Shown one piece after another: positions 25,947-35,125 of a DNA stretch of 64,000 nucleotides (position 1 is the stretch's first letter; every line of letters starts with the position of its first letter). The notes below the pieces were generated by a model, which saw only the letters and a list, made by a program, of their open reading frames with translations, was not told where the DNA came from and did no database searches. Made by a program: the position numbers and the translations under genes. Source of the stretch: Pusillimonas sp. T2 (GTDB lineage Bacteria; Pseudomonadota; Gammaproteobacteria; Burkholderiales; Burkholderiaceae_B); NCBI RefSeq assembly GCF_002236805.1, contig NZ_NIQA01000002.1, positions 114,783 to 178,782 on the forward strand, read 5' to 3'.

Positions 25947-27203
25947 TTAAGCTGACTGGCCATTGAGTTTCGGGGTGTATCCCATCAGGGTGCTGTAACC
26001 TTTCCAGAACCCTCGAATCGGCAGTTCGGTGACCACATGCGACTGGTCATCAACACCTCGCCCCCCCATTTCAATAATCGAGTGCCCCCGATCTTCGCCC
26101 TTGGCGATGGCCGACTGTGTCAGCTCCAGTGCCTCGACGTCCTCAATGGCGACATAGCCCGCAGGCCCAAACAAATTAGATTGCTTGCGACGCATCGACC
26201 GCTGCTCTGGCGTATCGTCCTCGAATCCGAAATGCGTATACAGCAGCTCTACGACGCCCACGGCTTTGGGGCGGATTTGTCGAACAGACAGCGTATTACC
26301 CACACAGGTGAACAAGGTGCTCGGGAAAATAGACACAATGTTCAAACTCAAACCCAGATCGTTTTCTTTAAAACCGTTCATCAGCGTCGGATCGTCCAAT
26401 TGCGGTCCACGATGCGACTGCTGCCCGCGAACCGTTTTTGAATCTTCAGCATCGTTGAAAACGCTGATAATTGAATGGACGCCACTTTCGCTGATTTCGC
26501 ACGCACCACGATCCGAAGGATTCATGAATCCGAAAGTCGGCAAGAAGGGGTGCAACATCGGCGCGTGATAGGCATCCCGAGAGTTTTCAGCAAACAGTTT
26601 CCAGTTCGCCTTCAAAGTGTGGCGGTGGTACCCACTGACTCGTAAAGGCTTGCGCAAGGTGTGCTGCAAACGCGTCACGACTTTTTCACCAAGGTAGTCG
26701 CGTAAAGCAGGCGCCTGCAGATCCAAGGTTCCAAATATGACGCCATTAATGGTGTCCACTTTGAGTGGACGCATACCATGCTGTGCCTTGTCGAAGTCGT
26801 CAGGCATGCCCCCATGCCCACTATCCCCCTTCTGCAAAGGGACACTGGCCAGCCGACCTTCGGACGTATAGCACCACTGGTGATAAGGACAAATATGGCT
26901 GCGCCGATTCCCGCTCAGTTCTCGCACAACCTGCATGCCCTTATGCGAGCAGCGATTTACGAACGCACTGATCGACCCATCGGGAGCACGCTGCACAACA
27001 ACCGGCGTTGTGCCGACGAAACGCGTCACAAAATCACCTGGCGTCGCGATTTCGCACTCTAAGGCCAGGTAGTTCCAGTTAGGACCACGAAACAAAACCT
27101 CCATCTCGCGATCGAAAACGTCCTGCTCGGTAAATACCCAGTACGGCGTACGCGTGTAGTCGTCTGTGGGCCAATGGCGCTCTTGCATTTGGTCTTGCAT
27201 CAC
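25947..27203 (-). CDS. Ring-hydroxylating dioxygenase alpha subunit
   Basis: Catalytic subunit of 418 residues. The Rieske [2Fe-2S] ligands are Cys85, His87, Cys105 and His108 (CSH...CPYH). The mononuclear iron motif is in ENSRDAYHAPMLHP, with the later Asp expected near the C-terminus. It would insert O2 into an aromatic ring, possibly a benzoate-, salicylate- or anthranilate-like acid. No ferredoxin or reductase gene is seen in the window, so electrons must come from a partner encoded elsewhere. It is divergent from the LysR gene, and operator-like site 3 and a LysR-type dyad lie between them. Confidence 0.92.
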   Translation of the reverse strand: MMQDQMQERHWPTDDYTRTPYWVFTEQDVFDREMEVLFRGPNWNYLALECEIATPGDFVTRFVGTTPVVVQRAPDGSISAFVNRCSHKGMQVVRELSGNRRSHICPYHQWCYTSEGRLASVPLQKGDSGHGGMPDDFDKAQHGMRPLKVDTINGVIFGTLDLQAPALRDYLGEKVVTRLQHTLRKPLRVSGYHRHTLKANWKLFAENSRDAYHAPMLHPFLPTFGFMNPSDRGACEISESGVHSIISVFNDAEDSKTVRGQQSHRGPQLDDPTLMNGFKENDLGLSLNIVSIFPSTLFTCVGNTLSVRQIRPKAVGVVELLYTHFGFEDDTPEQRSMRRKQSNLFGPAGYVAIEDVEALELTQSAIAKGEDRGHSIIEMGGRGVDDQSHVVTELPIRGFWKGYSTLMGYTPKLNGQSA

Positions 27204-27262
27204 ACTTCTCCTCTCTTGACATCGCCGCTCTGATTAACAGTCGTCCATCAGTCGGTCGATTT

Positions 27263-27289
27263 AAAATACCTAAAACCGTTTTTTCGGAT
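27263..27289. promoter_or_regulatory. Operator-like site 3 upstream of the dioxygenase
   Basis: On the minus strand the core reads CGGTTTTAGGTATTTT, 14 of 16 positions identical to site 2. The full 27-bp site matches at 22 positions. It lies 60-86 bp before the alpha subunit start. Confidence 0.55.
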
Positions 27290-27334
27290 GTTTATATAAT
27301 CAAGATATTGCCGCAGGCGCGCAAGAACCCAGCA

Positions 27335-27351
27335 CCAATACCCAGTATTGG
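27335..27351. promoter_or_regulatory. Dyad before the LysR gene
   Basis: CCAATAC-CCA-GTATTGG is a perfect 7-bp inverted repeat 22-38 bp before the LysR start codon. The position and size fit a LysR-type binding site used for autoregulation, though the classic T-N11-A spacing is not exact. Confidence 0.45.
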
Positions 27352-27372
27352 GTTTATGAATAAAGGTCGAAA

Positions 27373-28281
27373 ATGGAACTGAACGAGCTGGACCTCAACC
27401 TTCTGCTGACCTTTCACGAAATCATGCGGGAACGCAGCGTATCCAAAGCTGCCGAAAACCTCGCCCTGGCACAACCCACCGTCAGTCAGGCCCTCAGCCG
27501 CTTAAGGGCTACCCTCAACGACGACCTGTTTCAGCGAACGTCCACAGGCATGGAACCGACGCCATTCGCAGAACAACTGGCAGATCCGGTTGCATATGCC
27601 TTAAGCAGCCTGAAGGAAGCATTGAATCAAAGGGGTTCATTCGATAGCGCCAGTTGGACGGGCACGTTTACCCTGGCGACGACTGACTTTGGCGAGGCGT
27701 ATCTGCTGCCCCGTATCTTGGAACAAATAAAAGGCGTCGCACCTGGAATTTGCGTACGTTCGGTGCGTTACATGCCAGATACGCTGAAAGCCCAAATGGA
27801 AAAAGGCGAAATCGATCTGGCCATCGGACTACTGCCTAACCTTGAGGCCGGCTACTATCAGCGCCGCCTGTTTCAGCATGACTACGTTTGCCTATACAGA
27901 CGTTCCCACCCCTGGGCCGGTATGAAACTTGACGCCGACAAGTTCCAGGAGGCCGATCATTTGGTGGTCGAGTCCCCCGACCCGGGACACTACATGATTG
28001 AAACGGTACTAAAAAAAATGGCTGTTCAGCGCAAAATAAAAGCCGTCGTATCGCACTTCGGGGCCATACCGTATATCTTGCGTTCTACCGACCTTATCGC
28101 GACCGTACCCCGAATTATCGCGCTCGCGCACCAGGCGCAATTTGATCTGGACTTCCAGCCACACCCACTGGACTTACCCACATTTTCGGTAAATGTTTTC
28201 TGGCATGCGCGCTATAACCGTGACGGGGCCAATCAGTGGCTAAGAAATCTTATTTTTGATTTACCCTCGCCCAGCCCCTGA
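27373..28281 (+). CDS. LysR family transcriptional regulator
   Basis: Regulator of 302 residues. The N-terminal helix-turn-helix has the family pattern SVSKAAENLALAQPTVSQALSRLRATLNDDLF (about 23-55, NodD/PnbR-like). The C-terminal effector domain starts near 90. Divergent transcription from the ring-hydroxylating oxygenase genes is the standard layout for a regulator of an aromatic pathway. The paralogue at 60690-61595 has the same architecture. The inducer is not known. Confidence 0.93.
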   Translation: MELNELDLNLLLTFHEIMRERSVSKAAENLALAQPTVSQALSRLRATLNDDLFQRTSTGMEPTPFAEQLADPVAYALSSLKEALNQRGSFDSASWTGTFTLATTDFGEAYLLPRILEQIKGVAPGICVRSVRYMPDTLKAQMEKGEIDLAIGLLPNLEAGYYQRRLFQHDYVCLYRRSHPWAGMKLDADKFQEADHLVVESPDPGHYMIETVLKKMAVQRKIKAVVSHFGAIPYILRSTDLIATVPRIIALAHQAQFDLDFQPHPLDLPTFSVNVFWHARYNRDGANQWLRNLIFDLPSPSP

Positions 28282-28296
28282 ATCCGGACTAAATCG

Positions 28297-28710
28297 CTAG
28301 CCCTCGACAAACACTCGTCCTCGGCCGCGCTTAACTTGCCCACGAACCAGCTTTCCTTCCAGCCTTCGCCGTTTTGAGGCCAACGTGGGCCGGGTCGCTT
28401 TACGCGCCAAGGGTGGTTTGGACGCGCTATCGACCAAGGCCTGCAAACGTGCAATAGCTTCTAGTTTGTTCTTCTCTTGACTGCGACTACTCTGCGCTTT
28501 AATGACGATCACGCCTTCGTCGGTAATGCGCGAATCGCGCAAGGCAAGCAAACGCGCTTTTACGTCGTCGGGCAAAGAAGATTGCGGTATGGAATAGCGC
28601 AAATGGATTGCGCTTGAGACTTTGTTGACGTTTTGGCCACCCGCACCCTGCGCACGGATAGCGCTAAAAATCATTTCGTCTTGCAAGACGGGAAATCGGG
28701 AAGTGATCAT
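28297..28710 (-). CDS. arfB: Peptidyl-tRNA hydrolase ArfB (alternative ribosome-rescue factor)
   Basis: Ribosome-rescue factor of 137 residues that hydrolyses peptidyl-tRNA on stalled ribosomes. The catalytic GGQ is at 24-26 in IRAQGAGGQNVNKVSSAIHL, near-identical to the E. coli ArfB segment. The C-terminal tail is basic (KATRPTLASKRRRLEGK, then VKRGRGR) and would insert into the empty mRNA channel. The ATG at 28710 (MITSRFPV) aligns with the usual start. The frame stays open to 28773 but the added residues do not fit the family. Confidence 0.92.
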   Translation of the reverse strand: MITSRFPVLQDEMIFSAIRAQGAGGQNVNKVSSAIHLRYSIPQSSLPDDVKARLLALRDSRITDEGVIVIKAQSSRSQEKNKLEAIARLQALVDSASKPPLARKATRPTLASKRRRLEGKLVRGQVKRGRGRVFVEG

Positions 28711-28923
28711 ATTGAACCGAGATTCTTTGCGTTCAACGGCCAGCAGGCCATGGCAACCAAAAAAATAAAACAAACTTAATCAAAGCGAACCAAAATAGCC
28801 ATTTTGACCACTGAATAGGCTATAAACAGCGCCATAAGATTGCGTAGTGGGCCCAGCCCGCGTCACACCGTCTTTAGCCAATTGCTGTTAAAAACCATTA
28901 TCGCGTTGCAGGAAACTTTTACT

Positions 28924-30453
28924 ATGCGCATTGCTGCCTCCCCAAAATTCTCGACCTTGGCCAACGCTCCCTGCGTTCCTACAACGCATAGCGACAACAC
29001 TGCGGCTAATGGTGCATACCTAGGCCAAAGCCAACCCCATGTGTGTACCTGCGGCGGTAAAGCCGCCCTTGCACTGCACAACCGCGCAACCGCCGCCATG
29101 ACGCGCAGAATGTTTTTGGGGGGCGCTGCTGCGGCCATCGTCCCGTTCATCGGGTTTCAAACCAGCAAAGCAATTGCGCAGCAACCCGCGCCACCCGACC
29201 GCCCCGTTCTGTTTACCAACTTACGCTTGTTTGACGGCATCAGCAACACCGTGCGAACCGGGGTCAACATCCTTGTCGAGGGCAATCGAGTCGCAGCGCT
29301 GCCCCCCGTCGGTGAGCCCGTCGAAAACGCCAAGATCGTCGACTGCGGCGGGCGGCTGGCCATGCCGGGCCTGATCGATGCGCACTGGCACTCAATGTTC
29401 TGCGGCATTACCGAAATGGCCGCCATGACCGCCGACATAGGCTACGTGTATTTGGTCGCGGCCCGCGAAGCCGAGCACACCCTACTGCGCGGCTTTACCA
29501 GTGTACGCGACGCAGGTGGCCCAAGTTTTGCACTCAAACGGGCCATCGATGAAGGTATTGTGGTTGGCCCCCGTATTTTCCCGTCTGGCGCAATGATTTC
29601 GCAGACCTCAGGTCACGGTGACTTTCGCATGCGTCACGAAGTGCCACGCAACGACAGCGACCCGCTCAGCATAGCCGAGCGTATGGGCGCGGCCATGATT
29701 GCCGACGGCGCCGACAACGTACTGCGGCGCGTGCGCGAGCAGCTTATGCTGGGGGCCAGCCAGATCAAACTGATGGCCGGTGGCGGGGTCACGTCGTTAT
29801 ACGACCCGCTCGACACCACACAATATTCCGAGGCAGAGTTACGTGCTGCCGTTGGGGCCGCCGAAGACTGGGGCACCTACGTCATGGTGCACGTCTATAC
29901 GTCGCGCGGCATACAGCGCGCCATTCGGGCTGGGGTTCGGTCTATCGAGCATGGCCAGTTGGCCGATGAACAAGCCGCCCGCCTGATGGCCGACGAAGGC
30001 GTATGGTGGAGCCTGCAACCATTTTTGGCCGACGACGACGCCAACATCAAAGCCGACCCGGGGGCAAAAGCCAAGCAGCTCGAGGTGGCTGAAGGCACCG
30101 TACGAGCCTACCAAATGGCCATAGACATGAAAATTAAAACAGCCTGGGGCACAGATATTCTGTTCACACCTCAGAACCTAAAATCTCATGGCCGGCAATT
30201 GGCTAAACTTACCCGCTTTTACGACCCAATGGCACTATTAAAGATAGCCACAGCCAGCAACGGCGAACTGCTTGGCCTGGCTGGTAACCGCAGTCCTTAC
30301 CAGGGCAAATTGGGGGTGATCGAGCCAGGCGCCTTTGCCGACCTGCTTATTGCCGATGGCGACCCGACCGTCAATCTCGACTTCCTTGGCGACCCCGACA
30401 CGAACTTGAAACTCATCATGAAAGACGGTCGTATCTATAAAGATCAACTGTAA
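28924..30453 (+). CDS. Tat-exported metal-dependent amidohydrolase
   Basis: Amidohydrolase-superfamily enzyme, 509 residues from the ATG at 28924. A Cys-containing N-terminal part (HVCTCGGKAALAL) precedes a twin-arginine signal TRRMFLGGAAAAIVPF near residue 59, so the mature protein is probably periplasmic. An internal ATG at 29098 directly before the Tat motif is a possible alternative start. Metal ligands include HWH in LIDAHWHSM, a His in VMVHVYTS, SIEHGQL, and the Asp in WGTDI. The fold resembles Xaa-Pro dipeptidase/imidazolonepropionase-like hydrolases. Its stop codon overlaps the next start by 1 base, so it is co-transcribed with the efflux genes. Confidence 0.85.
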   Translation: MRIAASPKFSTLANAPCVPTTHSDNTAANGAYLGQSQPHVCTCGGKAALALHNRATAAMTRRMFLGGAAAAIVPFIGFQTSKAIAQQPAPPDRPVLFTNLRLFDGISNTVRTGVNILVEGNRVAALPPVGEPVENAKIVDCGGRLAMPGLIDAHWHSMFCGITEMAAMTADIGYVYLVAAREAEHTLLRGFTSVRDAGGPSFALKRAIDEGIVVGPRIFPSGAMISQTSGHGDFRMRHEVPRNDSDPLSIAERMGAAMIADGADNVLRRVREQLMLGASQIKLMAGGGVTSLYDPLDTTQYSEAELRAAVGAAEDWGTYVMVHVYTSRGIQRAIRAGVRSIEHGQLADEQAARLMADEGVWWSLQPFLADDDANIKADPGAKAKQLEVAEGTVRAYQMAIDMKIKTAWGTDILFTPQNLKSHGRQLAKLTRFYDPMALLKIATASNGELLGLAGNRSPYQGKLGVIEPGAFADLLIADGDPTVNLDFLGDPDTNLKLIMKDGRIYKDQL

Positions 30454-30752
30454 TGCGCGCCCTGCACATCTTTCGACCCGCTTTGGCCGTCGCGGCCAGG
30501 CTTGGCCTGCTAACGTGCCTGCTTGCCCTGTCGGGCTGCAGTCAGGGGCGAGCCCCCTCGTTCATGATCATGGGCAGCTATTTCCCAGCCTGGCTGGTGG
30601 GTCTCGCAATCAGTATTCCGCTAACCGTTGTTATCCGTCAGGGCTTGATCCGTAGCGGTCTTGACGACGCGCTGCCTGTGCGGCTGCTGGTCTATGTCTG
30701 CCTTTGCGTACTGCTGACGCTGGCCTTCACTTACATATTTTCGCCCCAATAA
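30453..30752 (+). CDS. ytcA: YtcA family small membrane lipoprotein
   Basis: A 99-residue protein with a signal peptide and lipobox LSGCS, then two hydrophobic segments (AWLVGLAISIPLTVVI and LLVYVCLCVLLTLAFTYIF). YtcA-family genes precede mdtN in enterobacteria, and here too it lies directly before an mdtNOP-like set. Its role in the pump is unknown. It overlaps the amidohydrolase stop by one base. Confidence 0.75.
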   Translation: MRALHIFRPALAVAARLGLLTCLLALSGCSQGRAPSFMIMGSYFPAWLVGLAISIPLTVVIRQGLIRSGLDDALPVRLLVYVCLCVLLTLAFTYIFSPQ

Positions 30753-30757
30753 GACTC

Positions 30758-31804
30758 ATGTCACACGAACAAAATGCAGCGCATGGTCGCTACGCCCGCT
30801 GGCTTGCTTTTGGCATTATTGCCGCTACGGTACTGGCGGCATTAGCCTGGTGGCGATACATCGACGTTAACCTGCTATCTGAAGACGCCATCCTGGAAGC
30901 AGACGTTGTCCATATCAGCACGCCAGTGCCGGGAAAGATCATCGAACTCGCTGTACGCGAAGGCGACCGCGTCGCACGTGGCGACCTTCTGTTCAAGCTT
31001 GATCCGCAAGCCTACGAGTTGCGAGTCGCCCAGGCCCAGGCAGAAGTTGCCATGACTAAAGCAACATTAGCCTCGCGCGAACGACAAATTCGCGCCGAAA
31101 CGGCCAACGCATCCATTGCCAACCAGCAAATCAAACGCGCCGAAGCCAATCTTGAATTGGCGCGCAGTACGGTGCATCGCCTCGAACCCCTGGCACGCAA
31201 AGGGTATGTCCCCCAACAAGAGCTTGACACTGCCCGAACCGCAATGCGCGACGCTCAGGTATCCCTGACGCAGGCACAGGCACAATCCGAGGCCGCCAAA
31301 GAACTGATTGGCGAGATCGAAGCCGCCCAGGCTGCCGTGTTGGCTGCAACCGCCGGCCTAGGCCTGGCACAAAAAGCACTTGCCGATACTACCGTCACCG
31401 CGCCCCACAACGGTCTGGTCGTCGGGCTCAAGGTATCCAGCGGCGAACACCTGGGGCCAGACCAAAGCGTCTTTACCCTGATCAACACCGATCAATGGTA
31501 TGCCACCGCCCTATTCCGGGAAACGGACTTGGCGAGTTTGCGCGTCGGGCAATGCGGTCAGGCGTTCGCACTGGCCGACCCTTCACGTCATATTCCAGGC
31601 CGCATCGTTTCCATTGGCTGGGGGGTTGCTACCGAAGACTTAATTAGTCTGCCGCGCGCCCTGCCCTACGTGCAGAAATCATTGAACTGGGTTCGCGTCG
31701 CACAACGCTTCCCAGTCAGGCTTTTGCTCGAAAATCCTCCCCCAGAGCTGATGCGCGCGGGTGGGTCGGCCTCTGTTGTGATTCGCACCGACGCGCAATG
31801 CTAA
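30758..31804 (+). CDS. HlyD/MdtN-type membrane fusion protein
   Basis: Periplasmic adaptor of 348 residues. A single N-terminal membrane helix (WLAFGIIAATVLAALAWW) is followed by a lipoyl half (ISTPVPGKIIELAVREGDRV), a long coiled-coil hairpin (about 95-200) and the second lipoyl half (VTAPHNGLVVGLKVSSGEHL). The ATG at 30758 follows the ytcA stop by 5 bp. It links the FUSC inner-membrane protein to the outer-membrane channel in the aromatic-acid or dye efflux pump encoded here. Confidence 0.9.
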   Translation: MSHEQNAAHGRYARWLAFGIIAATVLAALAWWRYIDVNLLSEDAILEADVVHISTPVPGKIIELAVREGDRVARGDLLFKLDPQAYELRVAQAQAEVAMTKATLASRERQIRAETANASIANQQIKRAEANLELARSTVHRLEPLARKGYVPQQELDTARTAMRDAQVSLTQAQAQSEAAKELIGEIEAAQAAVLAATAGLGLAQKALADTTVTAPHNGLVVGLKVSSGEHLGPDQSVFTLINTDQWYATALFRETDLASLRVGQCGQAFALADPSRHIPGRIVSIGWGVATEDLISLPRALPYVQKSLNWVRVAQRFPVRLLLENPPPELMRAGGSASVVIRTDAQC

Positions 31805-31817
31805 GGGCGCAAAGTCA

Positions 31818-33527
31818 ATGAATCGAGCTTTGTGGCACGAGGTCGGCCGTGAGCTGGCGCCCTTCGATGGGCGTTTGGGGACGGCCTGGCGCATCAGCGT
31901 AATTTGTTCGCTAGCGACGCTGGCCTTTATGACATGGCAAATCCCGTTAGCCGCCATTGGATGCTACTTGGTGCTGTTTGTCATGAAGCCCGATCCAGGT
32001 GAAAGCACCTTGATGGCCATCGGCATCTGCATCCTCGTATCGACGGTCGTTGCCCTGCTGGTTTGGCTCACCCAGCTGTCCATCGATATCCCAGCCTTAC
32101 GACTATTTGTACTGGCCAGCGCCTCATTCATTTTTATGTACCTGGCCTCCGCGTCAAAGCTGGGTCCGGCCGGCAACATTATTGCCCTGGTCATCGCTTT
32201 CATCATGACGCTGCTGGGCAGTGCGCCGTTTGGTGAAGTCGCCACCCGCGGTATTTTGTACGCCTGGCTGATGACGCTGATTCCTATGGGGCTGCTGATT
32301 GCCTGCAACATGGCTTTTGGCAGATCGGCACCGTCGCTGCTAACTGCCGAACTGGCTCGCCGCATTCGCCTGGCAGAAGATATTCTTGCAGGTACCCAAC
32401 CGCCTGCATCGGCACGGCAAGCCCTGCACGAAGGCGGCGCGCCGGTTGCCAGTTACCTGCAGTTCATCAGCATTTTTCATTTACTACCAACCACCGAAAT
32501 ACATCGTCTTCGAACGCGCCATGAGCATATGCTGCAGCTATTAATGCTGGCCACGCGACTCCCCGACCCGACAGACGACGCAACGGCGCTTTCCGATACG
32601 ACGCAGGCGGCGGCAGTGCGGCGTGAGATTCAGACAGGCCTGAACCAACTGGATGCCCCTGTGCCCCAGGGCCCGCCAGAGCCGCATTCAGGTTTTTTTC
32701 GCGCCGATGCGCTCAGCAACCCTGAGCACTACCGGTTTGCCCTGAAAACCACCCTGGCGGCGAGCCTGGCCTACATCACCTATACCGCGCTGGACTGGCA
32801 GGACATCCACACGGCTATGGTGACCTGCTATGTGGCAGCACTGGGCTCGACCGGCGAAACCTTACACAAACTGACCCTGCGCATTGTGGGCTGCCTAATT
32901 GGTGCAGCCATGGGCATAGCGTCCATTTTGTTCCTGATTCCCTACATGACCTCGATCGGGGAACTGATGCTTCTGGTGTTTGCCGGCATTTTGGTGGCGG
33001 GCTGGGTCTCCAGCGGCTCAGAGCGCATTGCCTATGCGGGCGTGCAAATCGGCCTTGCCTTTTTGCTGACTGTCCTGCAAGGGTTTGGCCCCGATGTGGA
33101 GATTTCTGTCGCGACAGACCGTGTGGCTGGTATTTTGTTGGGCAATGCACTGCTGTACCTGATTTTTACAAGAATCTGGCCAATCAGCAGCCTTGAAATG
33201 GCACGTGCAGGCCTGGCCGAAGTCCGCGAAAAATTGCAGGTTTACGGCAAGAACGCGCAAAAGTTGCAGACGCTTGCGCCTTCCCAGGCGGCAAACCTGT
33301 TGGGCGCGCTGGGCGGTGTTCGTGAGCAACTGGTAATGCGGCGGTTCGAGCCGCGCACACTGCATACCGACCCTCACGAAGCCACCCAATTGCAGCAAAC
33401 CCTGAACGACTATGAACTGCGCTGCATTTCCGCTGCGCTAGACCCGCAGTGGGCGACCCCACCGGCCACCGAAGCGCCGTTGCACACCTCGCTTGCCACA
33501 CCCATATTGTCACGCCCAACGTCATGA
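31818..33527 (+). CDS. FUSC family inner-membrane efflux protein, MdtO-like
   Basis: A 569-residue FUSC (fusaric acid resistance) family protein. Two blocks of about five hydrophobic helices (residues 25-170 and 310-455) are separated by a soluble segment. It is the inner-membrane component of the MdtNOP/AaeAB-type pump and has no ATPase or RND features. Aromatic carboxylates are typical substrates of the family, which fits the catabolic neighbourhood. Its stop overlaps the next start (ATGA). Confidence 0.88.
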   Translation: MNRALWHEVGRELAPFDGRLGTAWRISVICSLATLAFMTWQIPLAAIGCYLVLFVMKPDPGESTLMAIGICILVSTVVALLVWLTQLSIDIPALRLFVLASASFIFMYLASASKLGPAGNIIALVIAFIMTLLGSAPFGEVATRGILYAWLMTLIPMGLLIACNMAFGRSAPSLLTAELARRIRLAEDILAGTQPPASARQALHEGGAPVASYLQFISIFHLLPTTEIHRLRTRHEHMLQLLMLATRLPDPTDDATALSDTTQAAAVRREIQTGLNQLDAPVPQGPPEPHSGFFRADALSNPEHYRFALKTTLAASLAYITYTALDWQDIHTAMVTCYVAALGSTGETLHKLTLRIVGCLIGAAMGIASILFLIPYMTSIGELMLLVFAGILVAGWVSSGSERIAYAGVQIGLAFLLTVLQGFGPDVEISVATDRVAGILLGNALLYLIFTRIWPISSLEMARAGLAEVREKLQVYGKNAQKLQTLAPSQAANLLGALGGVREQLVMRRFEPRTLHTDPHEATQLQQTLNDYELRCISAALDPQWATPPATEAPLHTSLATPILSRPTS

Positions 33528-35098
33528 CCCCAACCCAAACGAAAAAGCGACTGTTTTTAATCGGACCATCGGTCCGCCTGGGCAGCTATGGTCGCGGCGC
33601 AGGCGCCGCTGCGATGACCCTGCTTCTAACCGCTTGCGCCAGCAACGCCATCGATCGTGCGCCGCGTTCACCCAATACCGCCTGGCAAGCCGATAGCGCT
33701 GCCCAGCCGAGCAACACGAGCGAGACCTTAGGGCCGACGGGTCGCAACGAAGGCTTCAGCGTTCCCCCTGTTGCCGCGCTAGGTCAGCTAGCCACCGGCA
33801 TTGATATTGATCTAGAAAAAACGCATTCACTGCCCGAATTGATCGATATTGCGCAACGCGGGCATCCCGATACGCGTCTGGCCTGGAATCGTGCACGTCA
33901 GGCTGCGCTGGCCGTTGGCATGGTCGAAGCGACCTTCTTGCCCATGCTATCGGCAAACGTTGTAGGCGGGTACCAGCGGACCCGCTACCCACTGCCTGAA
34001 AATATTACCGGCATCCGAGACATCAAGACTGAATTAAGCGGAGTCGTCCCCGCACTGACCCTGGGGTGGTTGCTATTCGACTTTGGCCAGCGCAAGGCGC
34101 TATACGACGCGGCGTCAGAGTTATCGTTTGCACAGAACGTTCTGTTTAATGCTGCACACCAAAAAATCATACGCGACGTCACCGACCAGTTTTACCAATA
34201 CAACACCGCACGCACGCACCGCGCACTCTCGGCGTCGATGCTAGTCAACCAACAGAAAGTACTGGCCGCCGTCACACAGCGACAAAAAGCAGGGCTGGCG
34301 ACAACGGTTGAGCTAGCGCTGGCGCGCCAAGCCGTTGCGCAGGCAAAGCTGCGTGTCGTTGAAAGACAAGGCGCTGAACGCAACACGTATCTGGGCTTGT
34401 TGAATGCCGTGGGCGTTTCGCCCACAGTCAAGCTGAAGGTCGCCGAGCCCGAGCAACGCTCACTTCCTGACACCATTGACCCACTGACCGCCGACATCAT
34501 CCAGAATGCACTCACGCAGCGCCCCGATCTTGTGGCCGCCTATTCGGCGGTGAAGGCCGCACAGGCCGGAATCACAGCGACAGAGGCCGACTTCCTGCCC
34601 AAGGTATACCTGGGTGCAGTCGCCGCACATAACCGTACTTCGTTTGACGTTGTTGGCCTACCCGGGCTCAGCCAGACCTCGACATCGCACGGCGTGCTTT
34701 TAGGTGTGACCTTACCGATTTTTGATGGCGGCCTGCGCAGGGCACGCGTACATGAGGCGCGCCTGCGCGCCGACGACGCCCAAACCCTATTGGAAAATCA
34801 ACAGCGTAATGCCGTCCGAGAAATTATCGCGGCCGAGACAATGTTGCAGACCGCATTGCAAAGCACAAAAACGGCCCGTGAGCTGGTCGATGCGGCGCAA
34901 ACAACCTACGATGCCGCACTATCTTCTTACCAAGAGGGTGTTAGCACGGTGACGATAGCCATCGAAGCCACATCACAATTATTGACCGCGCAACAGGCCT
35001 ACGCCGACGCCCAAACCGCGTCATTAATTGCTGCGGCCAACCTGGCATTTGTCATGGGTGACATGACAACGCCCCGAAGCGAGTGGTTATCCCGTTAG
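33524..35098 (+). CDS. Outer-membrane efflux channel lipoprotein, MdtP/NodT type
   Basis: TolC-family channel of 524 residues with lipobox LLLTACAS after an N-terminal hydrophobic segment. Paired repeats (LPELIDIAQRGHPDTRLAWN and ITADIIQNALTQRPDL-like segment near 325) show the two-fold family pattern. The start at 33524 overlaps the FUSC stop by 4 bp. A longer in-frame start at 33449 would lie deep in the FUSC gene. It completes the export route across the outer membrane. Confidence 0.9.
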   Translation: MTPTQTKKRLFLIGPSVRLGSYGRGAGAAAMTLLLTACASNAIDRAPRSPNTAWQADSAAQPSNTSETLGPTGRNEGFSVPPVAALGQLATGIDIDLEKTHSLPELIDIAQRGHPDTRLAWNRARQAALAVGMVEATFLPMLSANVVGGYQRTRYPLPENITGIRDIKTELSGVVPALTLGWLLFDFGQRKALYDAASELSFAQNVLFNAAHQKIIRDVTDQFYQYNTARTHRALSASMLVNQQKVLAAVTQRQKAGLATTVELALARQAVAQAKLRVVERQGAERNTYLGLLNAVGVSPTVKLKVAEPEQRSLPDTIDPLTADIIQNALTQRPDLVAAYSAVKAAQAGITATEADFLPKVYLGAVAAHNRTSFDVVGLPGLSQTSTSHGVLLGVTLPIFDGGLRRARVHEARLRADDAQTLLENQQRNAVREIIAAETMLQTALQSTKTARELVDAAQTTYDAALSSYQEGVSTVTIAIEATSQLLTAQQAYADAQTASLIAAANLAFVMGDMTTPRSEWLSR

Positions 35099-35125
35099 CA
35101 GGCAAACACTCACCACGTTTTTTGC

